DNA of 64,000 nt, from positions 47,599 to 111,598 of the forward strand of contig NZ_QLVG01000017.1 of assembly GCF_003382685.1 (NCBI RefSeq), in the 5' to 3' direction. Position numbers and translations under genes: made by a program. The notes under the pieces were generated by a model that saw nothing but the letters and a program-made list of their open reading frames with translations, had not been told where the DNA came from and did not search any database. Source of the stretch: Halorussus litoreus. Its GTDB lineage: Archaea; Halobacteriota; Halobacteria; Halobacteriales; Haladaptataceae. This document shows, piece after piece, positions 43,574-53,026 of the stretch. Position 1 is the stretch's first letter, and each line of letters opens with the position of its first letter.

Positions 43574-43822
43574 ACTTGCATAGACGCGGCGGCGAGGCTT
43601 AAACCCCGACGCTGATTCCGACGGAGTCGGGCTGGTTCGACCGTGGTCCTGCCTTCCGCCGAGTCGACAGCCGTTTCGTCAACTAGTGACCTGACGGCGG
43701 CCGGAAACGAGGGCAGCGCTACCGGTTCCGCGCGAGACGTACCGCGACGGTTACACCGCGAGAGTCGGCAACGGTGGGCCGTTATCTTCTTCTCCGTCGG
43801 CAACCTAGCTGGGACGTTACCG

Positions 43823-44110
43823 ATGCACGACCTGACAGGCTTCCAACGAGATCTGCTGTACACCATCGCCGGGCTCGACGAACCCCATGGCCTCGCCATC
43901 AAGGAGGAGCTGGAGCACTACTACGAGAAGGAGATCCACCACGGCCGGCTCTACCCCAACCTCGACACGCTCGTCGACAAGGGACTCGTCGAGAAGGGCC
44001 AGCGCGACCGCCGGACGAACTACTACGCGCTGACCCGGCGGGGCACCCGCGAGATCGAGGCCCGCCGCGAGTGGGAGTCCCAGTACGTCGAACCGACCGT
44101 CGAGGCCTGA
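43823..44110 (+). CDS. PadR-family transcriptional regulator
   Basis: A 95-residue winged-helix protein. LTGFQRDLLYTIAGLDEPHG, IKEELEHYYEKEIHHGRLYP and RRTNYYALTRRGTREIEARR are the PadR signature with the wing hairpin. It probably binds a palindromic operator as a dimer. The ATG at 43823 is the family start; the open frame extends upstream without family sequence. Convergent with the AI-2E-family gene; no regulated partner is obvious. Confidence 0.87.
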   Translation: MHDLTGFQRDLLYTIAGLDEPHGLAIKEELEHYYEKEIHHGRLYPNLDTLVDKGLVEKGQRDRRTNYYALTRRGTREIEARREWESQYVEPTVEA

Positions 44111-44231
44111 GACGGATTCGCAGTCCAGCAGCGGGGCGGGGACGTACTCGTCAGTCTCGAGGTCGCGTTCGGATCGCCGAGACACGTCTCGTGAGTCTCG
44201 TCACGCGCTTCGTTCTTCTCTGACCAACAGA

Positions 44232-45560
44232 TTAGTCGTCGTTGGGCGACCCGCCGACCGGTTCATCCACGGGCGCGTCCGTCGAGCGCGAGTCGGCGGA
44301 ACGAGTGTCTGTCCGGGTCGCGTCGGTCGGGGTGCCATCTGTCGAACCTGGGCCGCCAGTAGAGCCATCGGCCGAAACCGGGCCCGCCGCAGCCGGATCC
44401 GTCCCACCTCCGTCCGGGTCGGTGCCGCCCGGACCAGCACTGCTCGAACCGGCCGCTTCCTCCCCCTCGAACAGATAAGTGGGGTCGACGGCCCACGGCC
44501 GGATGGGCTCGCCCGCCAACAGCTCTGGGAGTACGACGCGGACGAAGTGGACCACCAGCACGAGGATCATCGGTCCGAGGAAGATGCCGTACCAGCCGAA
44601 CAGCAGCGGCCCGAAGATGTACGCCAGCATCACGAGTCCGATGTGGAGGTTCCGCCCCGAGACGTACGGCCGCAGGACGAGGTCCGGGATGGTGTCCACG
44701 ACGACGAACGACACTGCGAAGAACGCGACCGGGAACCACAGGGCGTTCGGGTCGCCCATCGCGATCTCGACGCCGAGGTACGCCGACACCGGGAAGTACA
44801 CCAGTTTCATCCCCACGATGGGGATGAGGCTCGCTGCGCCGGTGAGCAGCCCCAGCACGGTGGGGTAGGGAACGCCCAGTCCCGCGGGCGCGAGCAGGTC
44901 GAGGACGTTGTACGCGGCCGCGCCGATGATGCCCGTGACCAGCGCGTTCAGGATGTTGCCGAAGAAGACGCTGTTGAAATCCCGGTCGACCGCCCGGACG
45001 TACGCGTCGAGGACGCCGCCGCCGTCGGCGAACTGGCGCTTGACGAACCGCGAGAGCTGGTGGTCGTCCCGGAGCAGGTAGAACGCGATGGCGATCATCA
45101 CGAACAGGTGGAGCGCACCGGTGCCGATGACGCCGCCGTACTCCAGCGCCGAGGTTCCGATGTCGCGGACGAGCGCCGGGTCGGGATTCGCGAGCAGTTC
45201 CTCGGGGCTTCGCGCGATGGAGGAGACGTCGACGTACGGCTGGATGGCGGATTCGAGGATGCCGAGGTCGGTCCGTTGGGAGATCTTGTTGAACTCCTGG
45301 ACCGCGATAGCTCCGGTGTAGGTTAGCAAGAGTAGGACGGGGAGCGCGAGCGCGAACAGTGCCGTCGCGGCCGCGAGGCTCGCGGGCCGGACCCGCCGCC
45401 GGATGCGGCGGTACAGCGGCCGGGTCGCGTAGTAGATGAAGACGCCGAAGACGAAGGTGCCGACGAACGAGTAGATCACGAACAGCACCGCCGCCGCCAG
45501 CGCCAGTCCGAGCAGCGACCACGCGAGCCGCGAGCGCTCGACGTTCCAGCCAGCGTCCAT
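44232..45560 (-). CDS. AI-2E family transporter
   Basis: A 442-residue integral membrane protein with about seven or eight helices. YYATRPLYRRIRRRVRP, LGVPYPTVLGLLTGAASLIPIVG and VVDTIPDLVLRPYVSGR are typical of the AI-2E/PerM family, whose members move small molecules or ions (some act as Na+/H+ exchangers). The last ~80 residues are a low-complexity Ser/Thr/Gly/Asp/Pro tail. The ATG at 45560 begins the charged N terminus (MDAGWNVERSRLAW). Confidence 0.87.
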   Translation of the reverse strand: MDAGWNVERSRLAWSLLGLALAAAVLFVIYSFVGTFVFGVFIYYATRPLYRRIRRRVRPASLAAATALFALALPVLLLLTYTGAIAVQEFNKISQRTDLGILESAIQPYVDVSSIARSPEELLANPDPALVRDIGTSALEYGGVIGTGALHLFVMIAIAFYLLRDDHQLSRFVKRQFADGGGVLDAYVRAVDRDFNSVFFGNILNALVTGIIGAAAYNVLDLLAPAGLGVPYPTVLGLLTGAASLIPIVGMKLVYFPVSAYLGVEIAMGDPNALWFPVAFFAVSFVVVDTIPDLVLRPYVSGRNLHIGLVMLAYIFGPLLFGWYGIFLGPMILVLVVHFVRVVLPELLAGEPIRPWAVDPTYLFEGEEAAGSSSAGPGGTDPDGGGTDPAAAGPVSADGSTGGPGSTDGTPTDATRTDTRSADSRSTDAPVDEPVGGSPNDD

Positions 45561-45690
45561 GTTCCAGCCACCGAACCCCCGGGACAAAAACCTTCGTAGT
45601 CCATGAGGTGTTCGGAACACCGCGCTCGCGGTGGTTGTCGGACTACAGAACGGGAGTCGTCGGACCGCAGCTCGGCCGACGGGGGAGAGA

Positions 45691-45718
45691 TATTTATACC
45701 TACATAGTAATAGGTAGA
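45691..45718 (+). promoter_or_regulatory. TATA box and inverted repeat before the MgtC/DUF4010 gene
   Basis: TATTTATA at 45691-45698 is 27 nt before the GTG at 45722. Overlapping it, TACCT..AGGTA (within 45697-45717) forms a short inverted repeat across the predicted transcription start, a place where a repressor would block initiation. No regulator is identified. Confidence 0.45.
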
Positions 45719-45721
45719 AGA

Positions 45722-46987
45722 GTGACGAGTATCGTCGACTTCTTCACGCAAGTGCCGCTGGACAGTCAGGTCGTGCGCGTCGCGCTCGCGGCAGCGCTCG
45801 GACTGTTCCTCGGACTGGAGCGCGAGTGGTCACACAAGCCGGCGGGAATCCGGACGTTCACCCTCATCAGCCTGCTTGGAGCGGTGTTCACCATCCTCGA
45901 CCGCGATGTGCTGCTCCTGCTGGGCGGCCTGCTCGTCATCGTTCAAGGAACCATGCTCGGCGTGAAGGGGCTGATCGCCGACGACGAGGAGGACGTGGGC
46001 CTGTCGCTGACGACCTCCGTGTCGATGCTGGTCGCGTTCGGCGTCGGCGCGCTCGTGATGGAGGGGTTCATCCTCGTCGGAGTCACGGTGGCGGTGCTGT
46101 CGTCGATGCTGCTCGTGCTCAAGCGCGAACTCCACAGTTTCGCGTGGGGGATGTCCCGCGAGGAACTCCGGTCGGCGGTCGAGTTCGCTATCCTCGCGTT
46201 CGTCATCTACCCACTGTTGCCAAACGAGGAGTTCGCGTACGGCATCCAGCCCCGGACGGTCTGGCTGATGGTCGTCACCGTGGCGGCCATCGGCATCGTC
46301 AACTACGCGGTCGTCAAGACGTACGGCGGCCGGGGCATCGCGGTCACGGGCTTTTTCGGCGGGCTCGCGTCCTCGACCGCGGTCGTGGGCACCATGCTCG
46401 ATCACGTCAAACAGCGGCCCGAGGCGGCCTCCTACGGCGTGGCGGCCATCCTGCTCGCCGACGCCGCGATGGCGGTCCGGAACCTCGCCATCGCGTTGGC
46501 GTTCACCTTCGGCAGCGACACGCCCGTCCTCTACGGCGCGGTGTTGCCCCTCGGCGCGGTCATCCTCGGAAGCGTCGCCATCGCGGCGTACGCGGCCGAC
46601 TGGTCCGAGCAGGTCGACATCGACCTCGACAGCCCGTTCTCGCTCCGGAACGCGCTGGGCTTCGGAGCCATCTTCCTGCTGGTCATCGTGGCCGGGGCGC
46701 TGGCCCAACAGCAGTTCGGCGCCTCGGCGTTCTACGTGACGGCGTTCCTGTCGGGGCTGGTGTCGAGCGCCGGCGCGGTCTCCTCGGCGGTCCTGCTGTA
46801 CATGGGCGGCACCATCGACCACGGGACCGCGGTGTTCGCCATCCTGCTGGCGACCGCCTCCTCCATCGTCGTGAAGGCCGCGCTCACCCTCTCCGCGGCG
46901 AACCGGTCGTTCAGCCTCCGGGTAGCGGCGTGGAGCGGCGTCCTGCTCGCCGGGTCCGGCCTCGCCGCGCTATTTGCGGTGGTCTGA
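45722..46987 (+). CDS. MgtC/SapB and DUF4010 membrane protein
   Basis: A 421-residue protein with about 12 hydrophobic segments. Residues ~10-130 are MgtC-like (LGLFLGLEREWSHKPAGIRT), and the remainder is DUF4010 (GGRGIAVTGFFGGLASSTAVVG; AFLSGLVSSAGAVSSAVLLY). MgtC-type proteins influence Mg2+ homeostasis and ATP synthase in bacteria; the archaeal role is not known. The start is the GTG at 45722, set by the TATA spacing. Confidence 0.85.
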   Translation: MTSIVDFFTQVPLDSQVVRVALAAALGLFLGLEREWSHKPAGIRTFTLISLLGAVFTILDRDVLLLLGGLLVIVQGTMLGVKGLIADDEEDVGLSLTTSVSMLVAFGVGALVMEGFILVGVTVAVLSSMLLVLKRELHSFAWGMSREELRSAVEFAILAFVIYPLLPNEEFAYGIQPRTVWLMVVTVAAIGIVNYAVVKTYGGRGIAVTGFFGGLASSTAVVGTMLDHVKQRPEAASYGVAAILLADAAMAVRNLAIALAFTFGSDTPVLYGAVLPLGAVILGSVAIAAYAADWSEQVDIDLDSPFSLRNALGFGAIFLLVIVAGALAQQQFGASAFYVTAFLSGLVSSAGAVSSAVLLYMGGTIDHGTAVFAILLATASSIVVKAALTLSAANRSFSLRVAAWSGVLLAGSGLAALFAVV

Positions 46988-47074
46988 ATCTCGGAGCGCG
47001 ATCAGTTGAGTTTCGGAGAGAATTGCACGAATCGGAACGAACGAATTAAAGGGTACCTCTCCATACCGGTCTGC

Positions 47075-48406
47075 ATGGACCGACACACCGCGGAACCCAC
47101 CGTGGAAGAGATGCCCGGGAAACGGGCACAGGAGTGGGCAGACTACCATCACCAGTTCTCCGCACCGAGCACGTACGTCTACGACTTCGTCTGGGACTTC
47201 ACCGAGGACGCCGTGGGGCCGTTCTGCACCGACGTCGACAGGAACGTCCTGCTCGACTTCACCTCCCACGTGGCAAGCGCGCCGTTGGGGTACAACAACC
47301 CCAAGATCACCGAGAAGTTCGCGGAGTTCGACCTCATCGACCCGACCAAGATCGCCGGCCAGGACTTCTACGCTGCGGGCGGCTGGCCGCCAGAAGACCC
47401 CGAGTTCCCCGGGCCGAGCCAGCTCATGGAGCGGCTGACCGACTTCACGAGCCACTACGACATGGACACCGTCTTCCTGTCGAACTCCGGGGCCGAGGCG
47501 GTCGAGAACGCCATCAAGATCGCCTACGCGCAGGGCGGCCACCGCGCGTTCACCTTCGACGGCGCGTTCCACGGCCGGACGCTCGGCGCGCTCTCGCTCA
47601 ACCGCTCGAAAGTGAACCATCGGAAGGGCTACCCCGAGGTCGGCGGCGTCGTCTCGGTGCCGTATCCCTCGACCGAGAAGGCCTACGAGCAGCAGTGGCT
47701 GACCGACGGGGCGGGCGGCAACGTGGTCGCCGACAAGCTCCACCCCGAGCAGGGCGTCATCGACCCCGAGGAGGTCGCCTACCTCATCCTCGAACCGGTC
47801 CAGGGCGAGGGCGGCTATCGCGTCCCCCACGACGGGTTCGTCGCGGACCTCGCCGAGGTCCGCGAGCGCTACGACGTGACCGTGATCGCCGACGAGATCC
47901 AGTCCGGGCTCGGCCGGACCGGTGAGATGTGGGGCGTCGACCACCTCGACCTCGAACCCGACGTGATCACGTCCGCGAAGGGCCTTCGCGCGGGCGCGAC
48001 GGTCGCCAACCGCGACCAGTTCCCGTCCGAGAAGTCCCGGCTCTCCTCGACGTGGGGCGCGGGCAAGATCGTCGACTCGATGCAGGGCGTGTTCACCCTC
48101 GACGCCATCGAGGAGTACGACCTGCTCGACAACGTTGCCGAGCGGGGCCGCCAGCTCCGCGAACTGCTCGAAGACAGCGACCTGCCCAACGCCATCGACG
48201 TGCGCGGTCGCGGCCTCATGCTCGCGGTCGAGTTCGACACCAAGGAGCGCCGCGAAGCCGTCGTCGAGGCGGCGCTCAAGCGCGGTCTGCTCGTCCTCGG
48301 CTGCGGCCACAAGACGCTGCGCCTGCTCCCGCCGCTCGACGTGACCGAGCGCGAGATCGAAATCGGCTTCGACCTGTTGCGGGAGGCAGTCGAGGACGTG
48401 GCCTGA
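47075..48406 (+). CDS. Class III PLP aminotransferase
   Basis: A 443-residue fold-type I aminotransferase. FLSNSGAEAVENAIKIA, FDGAFHGRTLGALSL, VIADEIQSGLGRTGEMWG and the PLP lysine in TSAKGLRAGATVA are clear. This group includes 4-aminobutyrate, ornithine and diaminobutyrate transaminases, and the substrate is not decidable here. TATA GAATTAAAG (47043-47051) 28 nt before the ATG at 47075 fixes the start. Confidence 0.9.
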   Translation: MDRHTAEPTVEEMPGKRAQEWADYHHQFSAPSTYVYDFVWDFTEDAVGPFCTDVDRNVLLDFTSHVASAPLGYNNPKITEKFAEFDLIDPTKIAGQDFYAAGGWPPEDPEFPGPSQLMERLTDFTSHYDMDTVFLSNSGAEAVENAIKIAYAQGGHRAFTFDGAFHGRTLGALSLNRSKVNHRKGYPEVGGVVSVPYPSTEKAYEQQWLTDGAGGNVVADKLHPEQGVIDPEEVAYLILEPVQGEGGYRVPHDGFVADLAEVRERYDVTVIADEIQSGLGRTGEMWGVDHLDLEPDVITSAKGLRAGATVANRDQFPSEKSRLSSTWGAGKIVDSMQGVFTLDAIEEYDLLDNVAERGRQLRELLEDSDLPNAIDVRGRGLMLAVEFDTKERREAVVEAALKRGLLVLGCGHKTLRLLPPLDVTEREIEIGFDLLREAVEDVA

Positions 48407-48666
48407 ACGACTTCCGCAAACTGCTTTCGGGACTCTACTTTGTCCGTGTCTCGTTCGGCGAGAGCTATTCGGCTTTCAGACGTTCGTCTTTCAGCTATTC
48501 GACTTTGGACCCTGGGCGCGTGCTGGCGCGGTCGTCGGGTCGTTGAGTTCGCCAAGCGAATACGGATACCACCGAGGAAGCCCGAATCGCACCGAATTAC
48601 GGCCACCTCTCACGAGAATCCTTCGAGAGCGGCCTGTTTTTACCTCCGCGAACCTTATCCGAGCCC

Positions 48667-49353
<687 letters not shown>

Positions 49354-49387
49354 GACGGAGAAACGAGCGTTACCCGACGGGGCGATA

Positions 49388-49498
49388 CTACCGGTAGAAG
49401 TAGATCAGCCACGCGACGGTCAGCAGCACGCTCAGCGCGCCGACGACGATACCGGCGTCGTTGATGGGGATCGACGTGGATTGAGTGAGTACGAACAT
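49388..49498 (-). CDS. 36-residue single-helix membrane peptide
   Basis: ATG at 49498, TAG at 49388-49390. It starts MFVLTQSTSIPINDAGIVVG and ends with a hydrophobic helix and YFYR. A minus-strand TATA (AACGTTAAGG, 49521-49530) sits 27 nt upstream, ideal for a leaderless gene. The I..NDAG..VGA...LLTVAWL.YFYR layout resembles a small membrane peptide common in haloarchaea, function unknown. Confidence 0.65.
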   Translation of the reverse strand: MFVLTQSTSIPINDAGIVVGALSVLLTVAWLIYFYR

Positions 49499-49836
49499 AC
49501 AGGGGGTTCCGGACCGCTACCCTTAACGTTTGCCAAGCGCCCGCGTGGAGCCGCCTGCCCTCTGGCGAAACCGGCGATTGAATCCCGAAACGATGCGGAA
49601 ACGGCGGCGTAATCGGGTGTTGGCTTCCCCGCGGAACCCCGTTTTTTCGAGTCCCGCGAGGTCGAAACCCTCGCTTGCCCGGATGAACCGTTCGCTTGTC
49701 CCGATAAACCGTCCGTAACGGTCGCGCCGGTTTATCCGTCACACCGGCAAAGGTCACCCTGTCCGCGGCGGTCGCTCGCATCGTTATTCACGGATGGGGA
49801 ACCGTGGCAGGCGGCCGACGCGGGGAGGTACGAACA
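49499..49836. other. Gene-free interval before the Q/G/M-rich protein
   Basis: 338 bp. It contains the TATA box of the 36-residue peptide gene (49521-49530, minus strand), a pair of similar CCGGATGAACCG/CCCGATAAACCG segments (about 49679-49710), a possible TATA GTTATTCAC near 49783, and a Shine-Dalgarno-like GGGGAGGT (49822-49829) before the next ATG. Confidence 0.5.
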
Positions 49837-50535
49837 ATGACACAGCACAGCCAGCAGCCGACGGGCGGAACGCAGGGAATGGGCAGTCAGATGGGCGGCT
49901 CACAGATGGGTCGCCAGATGGGGAGCTCGGGAGGAATGGGCGGCCAACAGATGGGCGGCCAGATGAGCGGCCAGCAGATGGGCGGTCAGACGGGGGCGTC
50001 CCACCAGACGACGCACCAGCAGGTCGGCCAGCAGTTCGAGTCCGAGCTGACGCCGGAGCTGAATCAGGCGCTCGAAGCGTTCGACCGCGTGGTAGAGATA
50101 TCCTCGTGGTGCGCCGACAAGTGCATCGAGAGCGGCCCGCAGATGGCCGAGTGCGCGCGACTCTGTCTCGACCTCGCCGAGGTCGCGGAGCTGAACGAGA
50201 AGCTCATCGCGCGCGACTCCATCAACGGGCCGGAGGTCGCCGAGACGTTCCTCATCGTGGCCCAGCAGGGGCTGCCGGTCCTCGAACAGCACCAGCAGTC
50301 GCCACACGTCCAGGAGACGCTGGAGTCGGTCTATCAGGCCATCGAGTCGACGAACCGGCTGCTGAACTCCATCGGCGGCCAGCAGGGGTTCCAGGAGATG
50401 GCCCAGCAGATGCAGGGCCAGCAGCCACAGGGCCAGCAGTTTCAGGGTCAGCAGCCGCAGAGTCAGCAGTACCAGGGCAGTAGTCAGGGACAGGTAGGCC
50501 AGCAATCGCAGGGCCAGTTCCCGCAGTCGTACTGA
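49837..50535 (+). CDS. Q/G/M-rich protein with a four-cysteine helical core
   Basis: A 232-residue protein with a structured core (about 70-180) between disordered flanks. The core carries SSWCADKCIESGPQMAECAR and LCLDLAEVAELNEKL, two CxxxC pairs on helices, resembling DUF326/Csp-type four-helix copper-binding proteins. The N-terminal flank repeats QMGG/QQMGG units (Met-rich), and the C-terminal flank repeats GQQ/PQ/FQ units. Such a Gln/Gly/Met-rich, weakly acidic composition is odd for a haloarchaeal protein. Metal storage or phase separation is possible, not shown. The start is set by the GGGGAGGT 8-15 nt upstream. Confidence 0.7.
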   Translation: MTQHSQQPTGGTQGMGSQMGGSQMGRQMGSSGGMGGQQMGGQMSGQQMGGQTGASHQTTHQQVGQQFESELTPELNQALEAFDRVVEISSWCADKCIESGPQMAECARLCLDLAEVAELNEKLIARDSINGPEVAETFLIVAQQGLPVLEQHQQSPHVQETLESVYQAIESTNRLLNSIGGQQGFQEMAQQMQGQQPQGQQFQGQQPQSQQYQGSSQGQVGQQSQGQFPQSY

Positions 50536-50626
50536 CTCGCCGCCGACTCGCCAGTGACACTTTTTTCGAGGCTTCGACACGACGCGGACCGCGTCGCTTT
50601 TGCGCCCGACCCGCCTACGTCGCGGT

Positions 50627-51823
50627 ATGCGACGCATCGGCGTGGTGGTCAATCCCATCGCGGGGATGGGTGGTCGAGTGGGCCTGAAAGGCACCGACGG
50701 GAAGGTCGCGGAGGCGCGCGAGCGCGGCGCACAACCGCGCGCACCCGACCGGGCGACCGACGCGCTGCGCGCGCTTGGCGAGCGCGCGCAGCGCGGGTCG
50801 CCCGGTCCGAAAGCCGGCAATACTGGCGGGCAGACCGCCGACGATTCCGACGGCCCGAACGCCGACGAGCCGGGACTCGAGATCGTGACCGTCGCGGGCC
50901 AGATGGGCGAGGACGAGACCCGCGAAGCAGGGCTCGACCCAGTGGTCGTCGGCGAGCCCGGAACCCCGGACGGCACTGCGCTGGTCGGCGACGCCGCCGC
51001 GGCGGCGTCGCCGACCAGCGCAGCCGACACCCGGGAGGCGGTTCGACAGTTCGTCGCGAACGACGTGGACCTGATCCTGTTCGTCGGCGGCGACGGCACC
51101 GCGGTCGACGTGGCCGAGACGCTGGCGGACCTCGACTCGGACACGCCGATGCTCGGCGTCCCGGCCGGCGTGAAGGTGTACTCGGCAGTGTTCGCGGTGT
51201 CACCCGAGGCGGCGGGTCGGGTCGCCGCCGACTTCGACCGGACCGAGACGCGCGAGGTCAACGACATCGACGAGGACGCCTACCGCGAGGGCGAGGTCCG
51301 CGCGGACCTGAAGGCGCTCGCCGAAGTGCCGGTGGCCGAGGACCTCCAGTCGAGCAAGCAGGTCGGCGGCGGCACCGTCGAGAGCCTCGCGGCTGGAGTG
51401 GGCGACGACGCCCGCGAGGACGAGAGCGCGACCTACGTCCTCGGGCCGGGAAGCACCGTCGGCGCTGTCAAGTCGGAACTCCGTTTCGCGGGCTCGCCGC
51501 TCGGCGTGGACGTGTGGCGGGATGGGGAACTGCTGGTCGAGGACGCCAGCGCCGACGAGATACTGGCGAATCTCGGCGAGCGGAACGTGGTCGTGGTGTC
51601 ACCCATCGGCGGGCAAGGGTTCGTCTTCGGTCGCGGGAACGACCAGATCTCGCCCGCGGTGATCGAGCGCTCGGCGGTCGAGGTGGTCGCCTCGAAGCAC
51701 AAGCTCGACGGACTCGGCGTGCTCCGGGTCGACACCGGTGACGAGGCGGTCGACGAGTCGCTCCGGGGCTGGCGGAAGGTCAGGGTCGGCCGATTCGAAC
51801 GCCGGATGATGAAGGTCGTCTGA
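50627..51823 (+). CDS. ATP-NAD kinase family protein
   Basis: A 398-residue protein of the COG3199 NAD kinase-like group. VVVNPIAGMGGRVGLKGTDG and the GGDGTAVDVAETL motif (here VDLILFVGGDGTAVD) identify the fold; GVPAGVKVYSAVFAVSP follows. It would phosphorylate NAD or a related nucleotide. Two GC-rich inverted repeats lie in frame (50748-50806 and 50976-51023) and lengthen a linker between about residues 40 and 135. The ATG at 50627 begins the first beta strand. Confidence 0.85.
   Translation: MRRIGVVVNPIAGMGGRVGLKGTDGKVAEARERGAQPRAPDRATDALRALGERAQRGSPGPKAGNTGGQTADDSDGPNADEPGLEIVTVAGQMGEDETREAGLDPVVVGEPGTPDGTALVGDAAAAASPTSAADTREAVRQFVANDVDLILFVGGDGTAVDVAETLADLDSDTPMLGVPAGVKVYSAVFAVSPEAAGRVAADFDRTETREVNDIDEDAYREGEVRADLKALAEVPVAEDLQSSKQVGGGTVESLAAGVGDDAREDESATYVLGPGSTVGAVKSELRFAGSPLGVDVWRDGELLVEDASADEILANLGERNVVVVSPIGGQGFVFGRGNDQISPAVIERSAVEVVASKHKLDGLGVLRVDTGDEAVDESLRGWRKVRVGRFERRMMKVV
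50748..50806. repeat. Long imperfect inverted repeat inside the NAD kinase-like gene
   Basis: The left arm starts ACCGGGCGACC and ends CGCGCTGCGCGCGC; the right arm is its complement with only a 2-bp interruption. About 25-bp arms around a short loop, in frame. Confidence 0.7.
50976..51023. repeat. 48-bp perfect palindrome inside the NAD kinase-like gene
   Basis: The two 24-base halves are exact reverse complements with no loop, centred between 50999 and 51000; the left half begins CTGCGCTGGTCGGCGACG. It encodes an Ala/Ser/Thr-rich linker in frame. Chance occurrence of this length is very unlikely. Confidence 0.95.
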
Positions 51824-51871
51824 CGAGTCGGATCACGAGTGGAGGTTCGTCCACTGGCAACGAGCGTTTAA

Positions 51872-51888
51872 GGAACAATAATTGTCCC
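51872..51888. promoter_or_regulatory. Operator-like palindrome upstream of the PhoU regulator
   Basis: GGAACAATAATTGTCCC is a 17-bp palindrome with 7 of 8 pairs matching. It ends 8 bp before a TATA box (GCTTAAGG, 51897-51904), which is itself 29 nt before the ATG at 51929. Placement fits a regulator site, possibly autoregulation by the AbrB domain of the gene product. Confidence 0.6.
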
Positions 51889-51928
51889 TTAGTCAAGCTT
51901 AAGGTGACTGCTCCCCCACTCTCTCCCC

Positions 51929-52957
51929 ATGGAAACTCGCAAGGTACAGCGGCTGGGCCCCTCGACGCTGGCGATGACGCTGCCGGCCGAGTGGACCAAA
52001 GAGAACAACGTCGAGAAGGGGGACGAGGTGTCGCTCCGCATGGCCGGCAAGGGGACGCTGACGGTGCTGCCGGAGTCTGCTCACACCGAGGAGTCCGAGG
52101 CGGTCATCCACGCCGAGAACCTCGATGCCGACGCGGTCGAGCGCGCTATCGTCGCCCAGTACGTCCTCGGGCGGCGCATCATCCACGTCGAGAGCGAGGA
52201 GACACTCGACAGCGAGATCATCAACGCGGTGTACAAGGCCGAGACCCAGCTCATGGGACTGGGCGTCGTCGAGGAGACCCCCGACAGCATCGCGATCCGG
52301 TGCTCGGTCGACCCCGAGGACTTCAGCCTCGACAACCTGCTCGAACGGCTGGAGAACACCGGCTCGACAATGCGCGGCGAGGCGGTCAAGGCGCTCGCGC
52401 ACGGCAACCCCGACCTCGCCGAGCGGGCCCTGAACCGCGAGCGGCAGGCCAACAAGATCTTCGTCCTACTCCTACGGCTCATCTTCACGGCCTACCAGAA
52501 CCCCACCCTCGCCCGCGCGGTGGAACTCGACACCGGCTTCCCGCTCATCGGCTACCGCTCCATCGCGAAGAACCTCGAACTCACCGCGGACAACGCCGAG
52601 GACATCGCGGAGATCGCGCTCGAAGCCGAGGGCCACACCCTCGACGTGGACGGCGCGACGATGCGCCGCATCCGGGAGTTCACCGATCAGGTCGACGAGA
52701 TCACCGCGCTCGCGGTCGAGGCGGCGGTCGAGCGCGACTACGACACCACGCTCGAAGTCCGCGCGCTGTTCCACGAGATCGGCGACCGCGAGAGCGAGAT
52801 CCTGTCGGACCTGCCCGAGATGGACAACGAGTCGCTGCTGGCGGTCCGGGAGGTGCTGGTGAGCCTCCAGCAGACAGCCCAGTACGCCATGCGGAACGCC
52901 GAGATCGCCGCGAACCTCGCGCTGAACGAGGAGAGCGAGCACACGACGATCAAGTAA
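51929..52957 (+). CDS. AbrB-PhoU phosphate uptake regulator
   Basis: A 342-residue protein. The first ~50 residues are a SpoVT/AbrB-type DNA-binding domain (KVQRLGPSTLAMTLPAEW, VEKGDEVSLRM). Two PhoU helical domains follow (about 120-215 and 230-330, e.g. EITALAVEAAVERDYDTTLE). This archaeal fusion is thought to control phosphate transport genes; no pst genes are adjacent. The TATA position sets the ATG at 51929 as a leaderless start. Confidence 0.88.
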   Translation: METRKVQRLGPSTLAMTLPAEWTKENNVEKGDEVSLRMAGKGTLTVLPESAHTEESEAVIHAENLDADAVERAIVAQYVLGRRIIHVESEETLDSEIINAVYKAETQLMGLGVVEETPDSIAIRCSVDPEDFSLDNLLERLENTGSTMRGEAVKALAHGNPDLAERALNRERQANKIFVLLLRLIFTAYQNPTLARAVELDTGFPLIGYRSIAKNLELTADNAEDIAEIALEAEGHTLDVDGATMRRIREFTDQVDEITALAVEAAVERDYDTTLEVRALFHEIGDRESEILSDLPEMDNESLLAVREVLVSLQQTAQYAMRNAEIAANLALNEESEHTTIK

Positions 52958-53026
52958 CCCGGAAGCAAGTAGTTCGGTATCGGTCGGCTTTCGACTCAGC
53001 TTGGTAGAATCGATGCGGTGGTGCGG

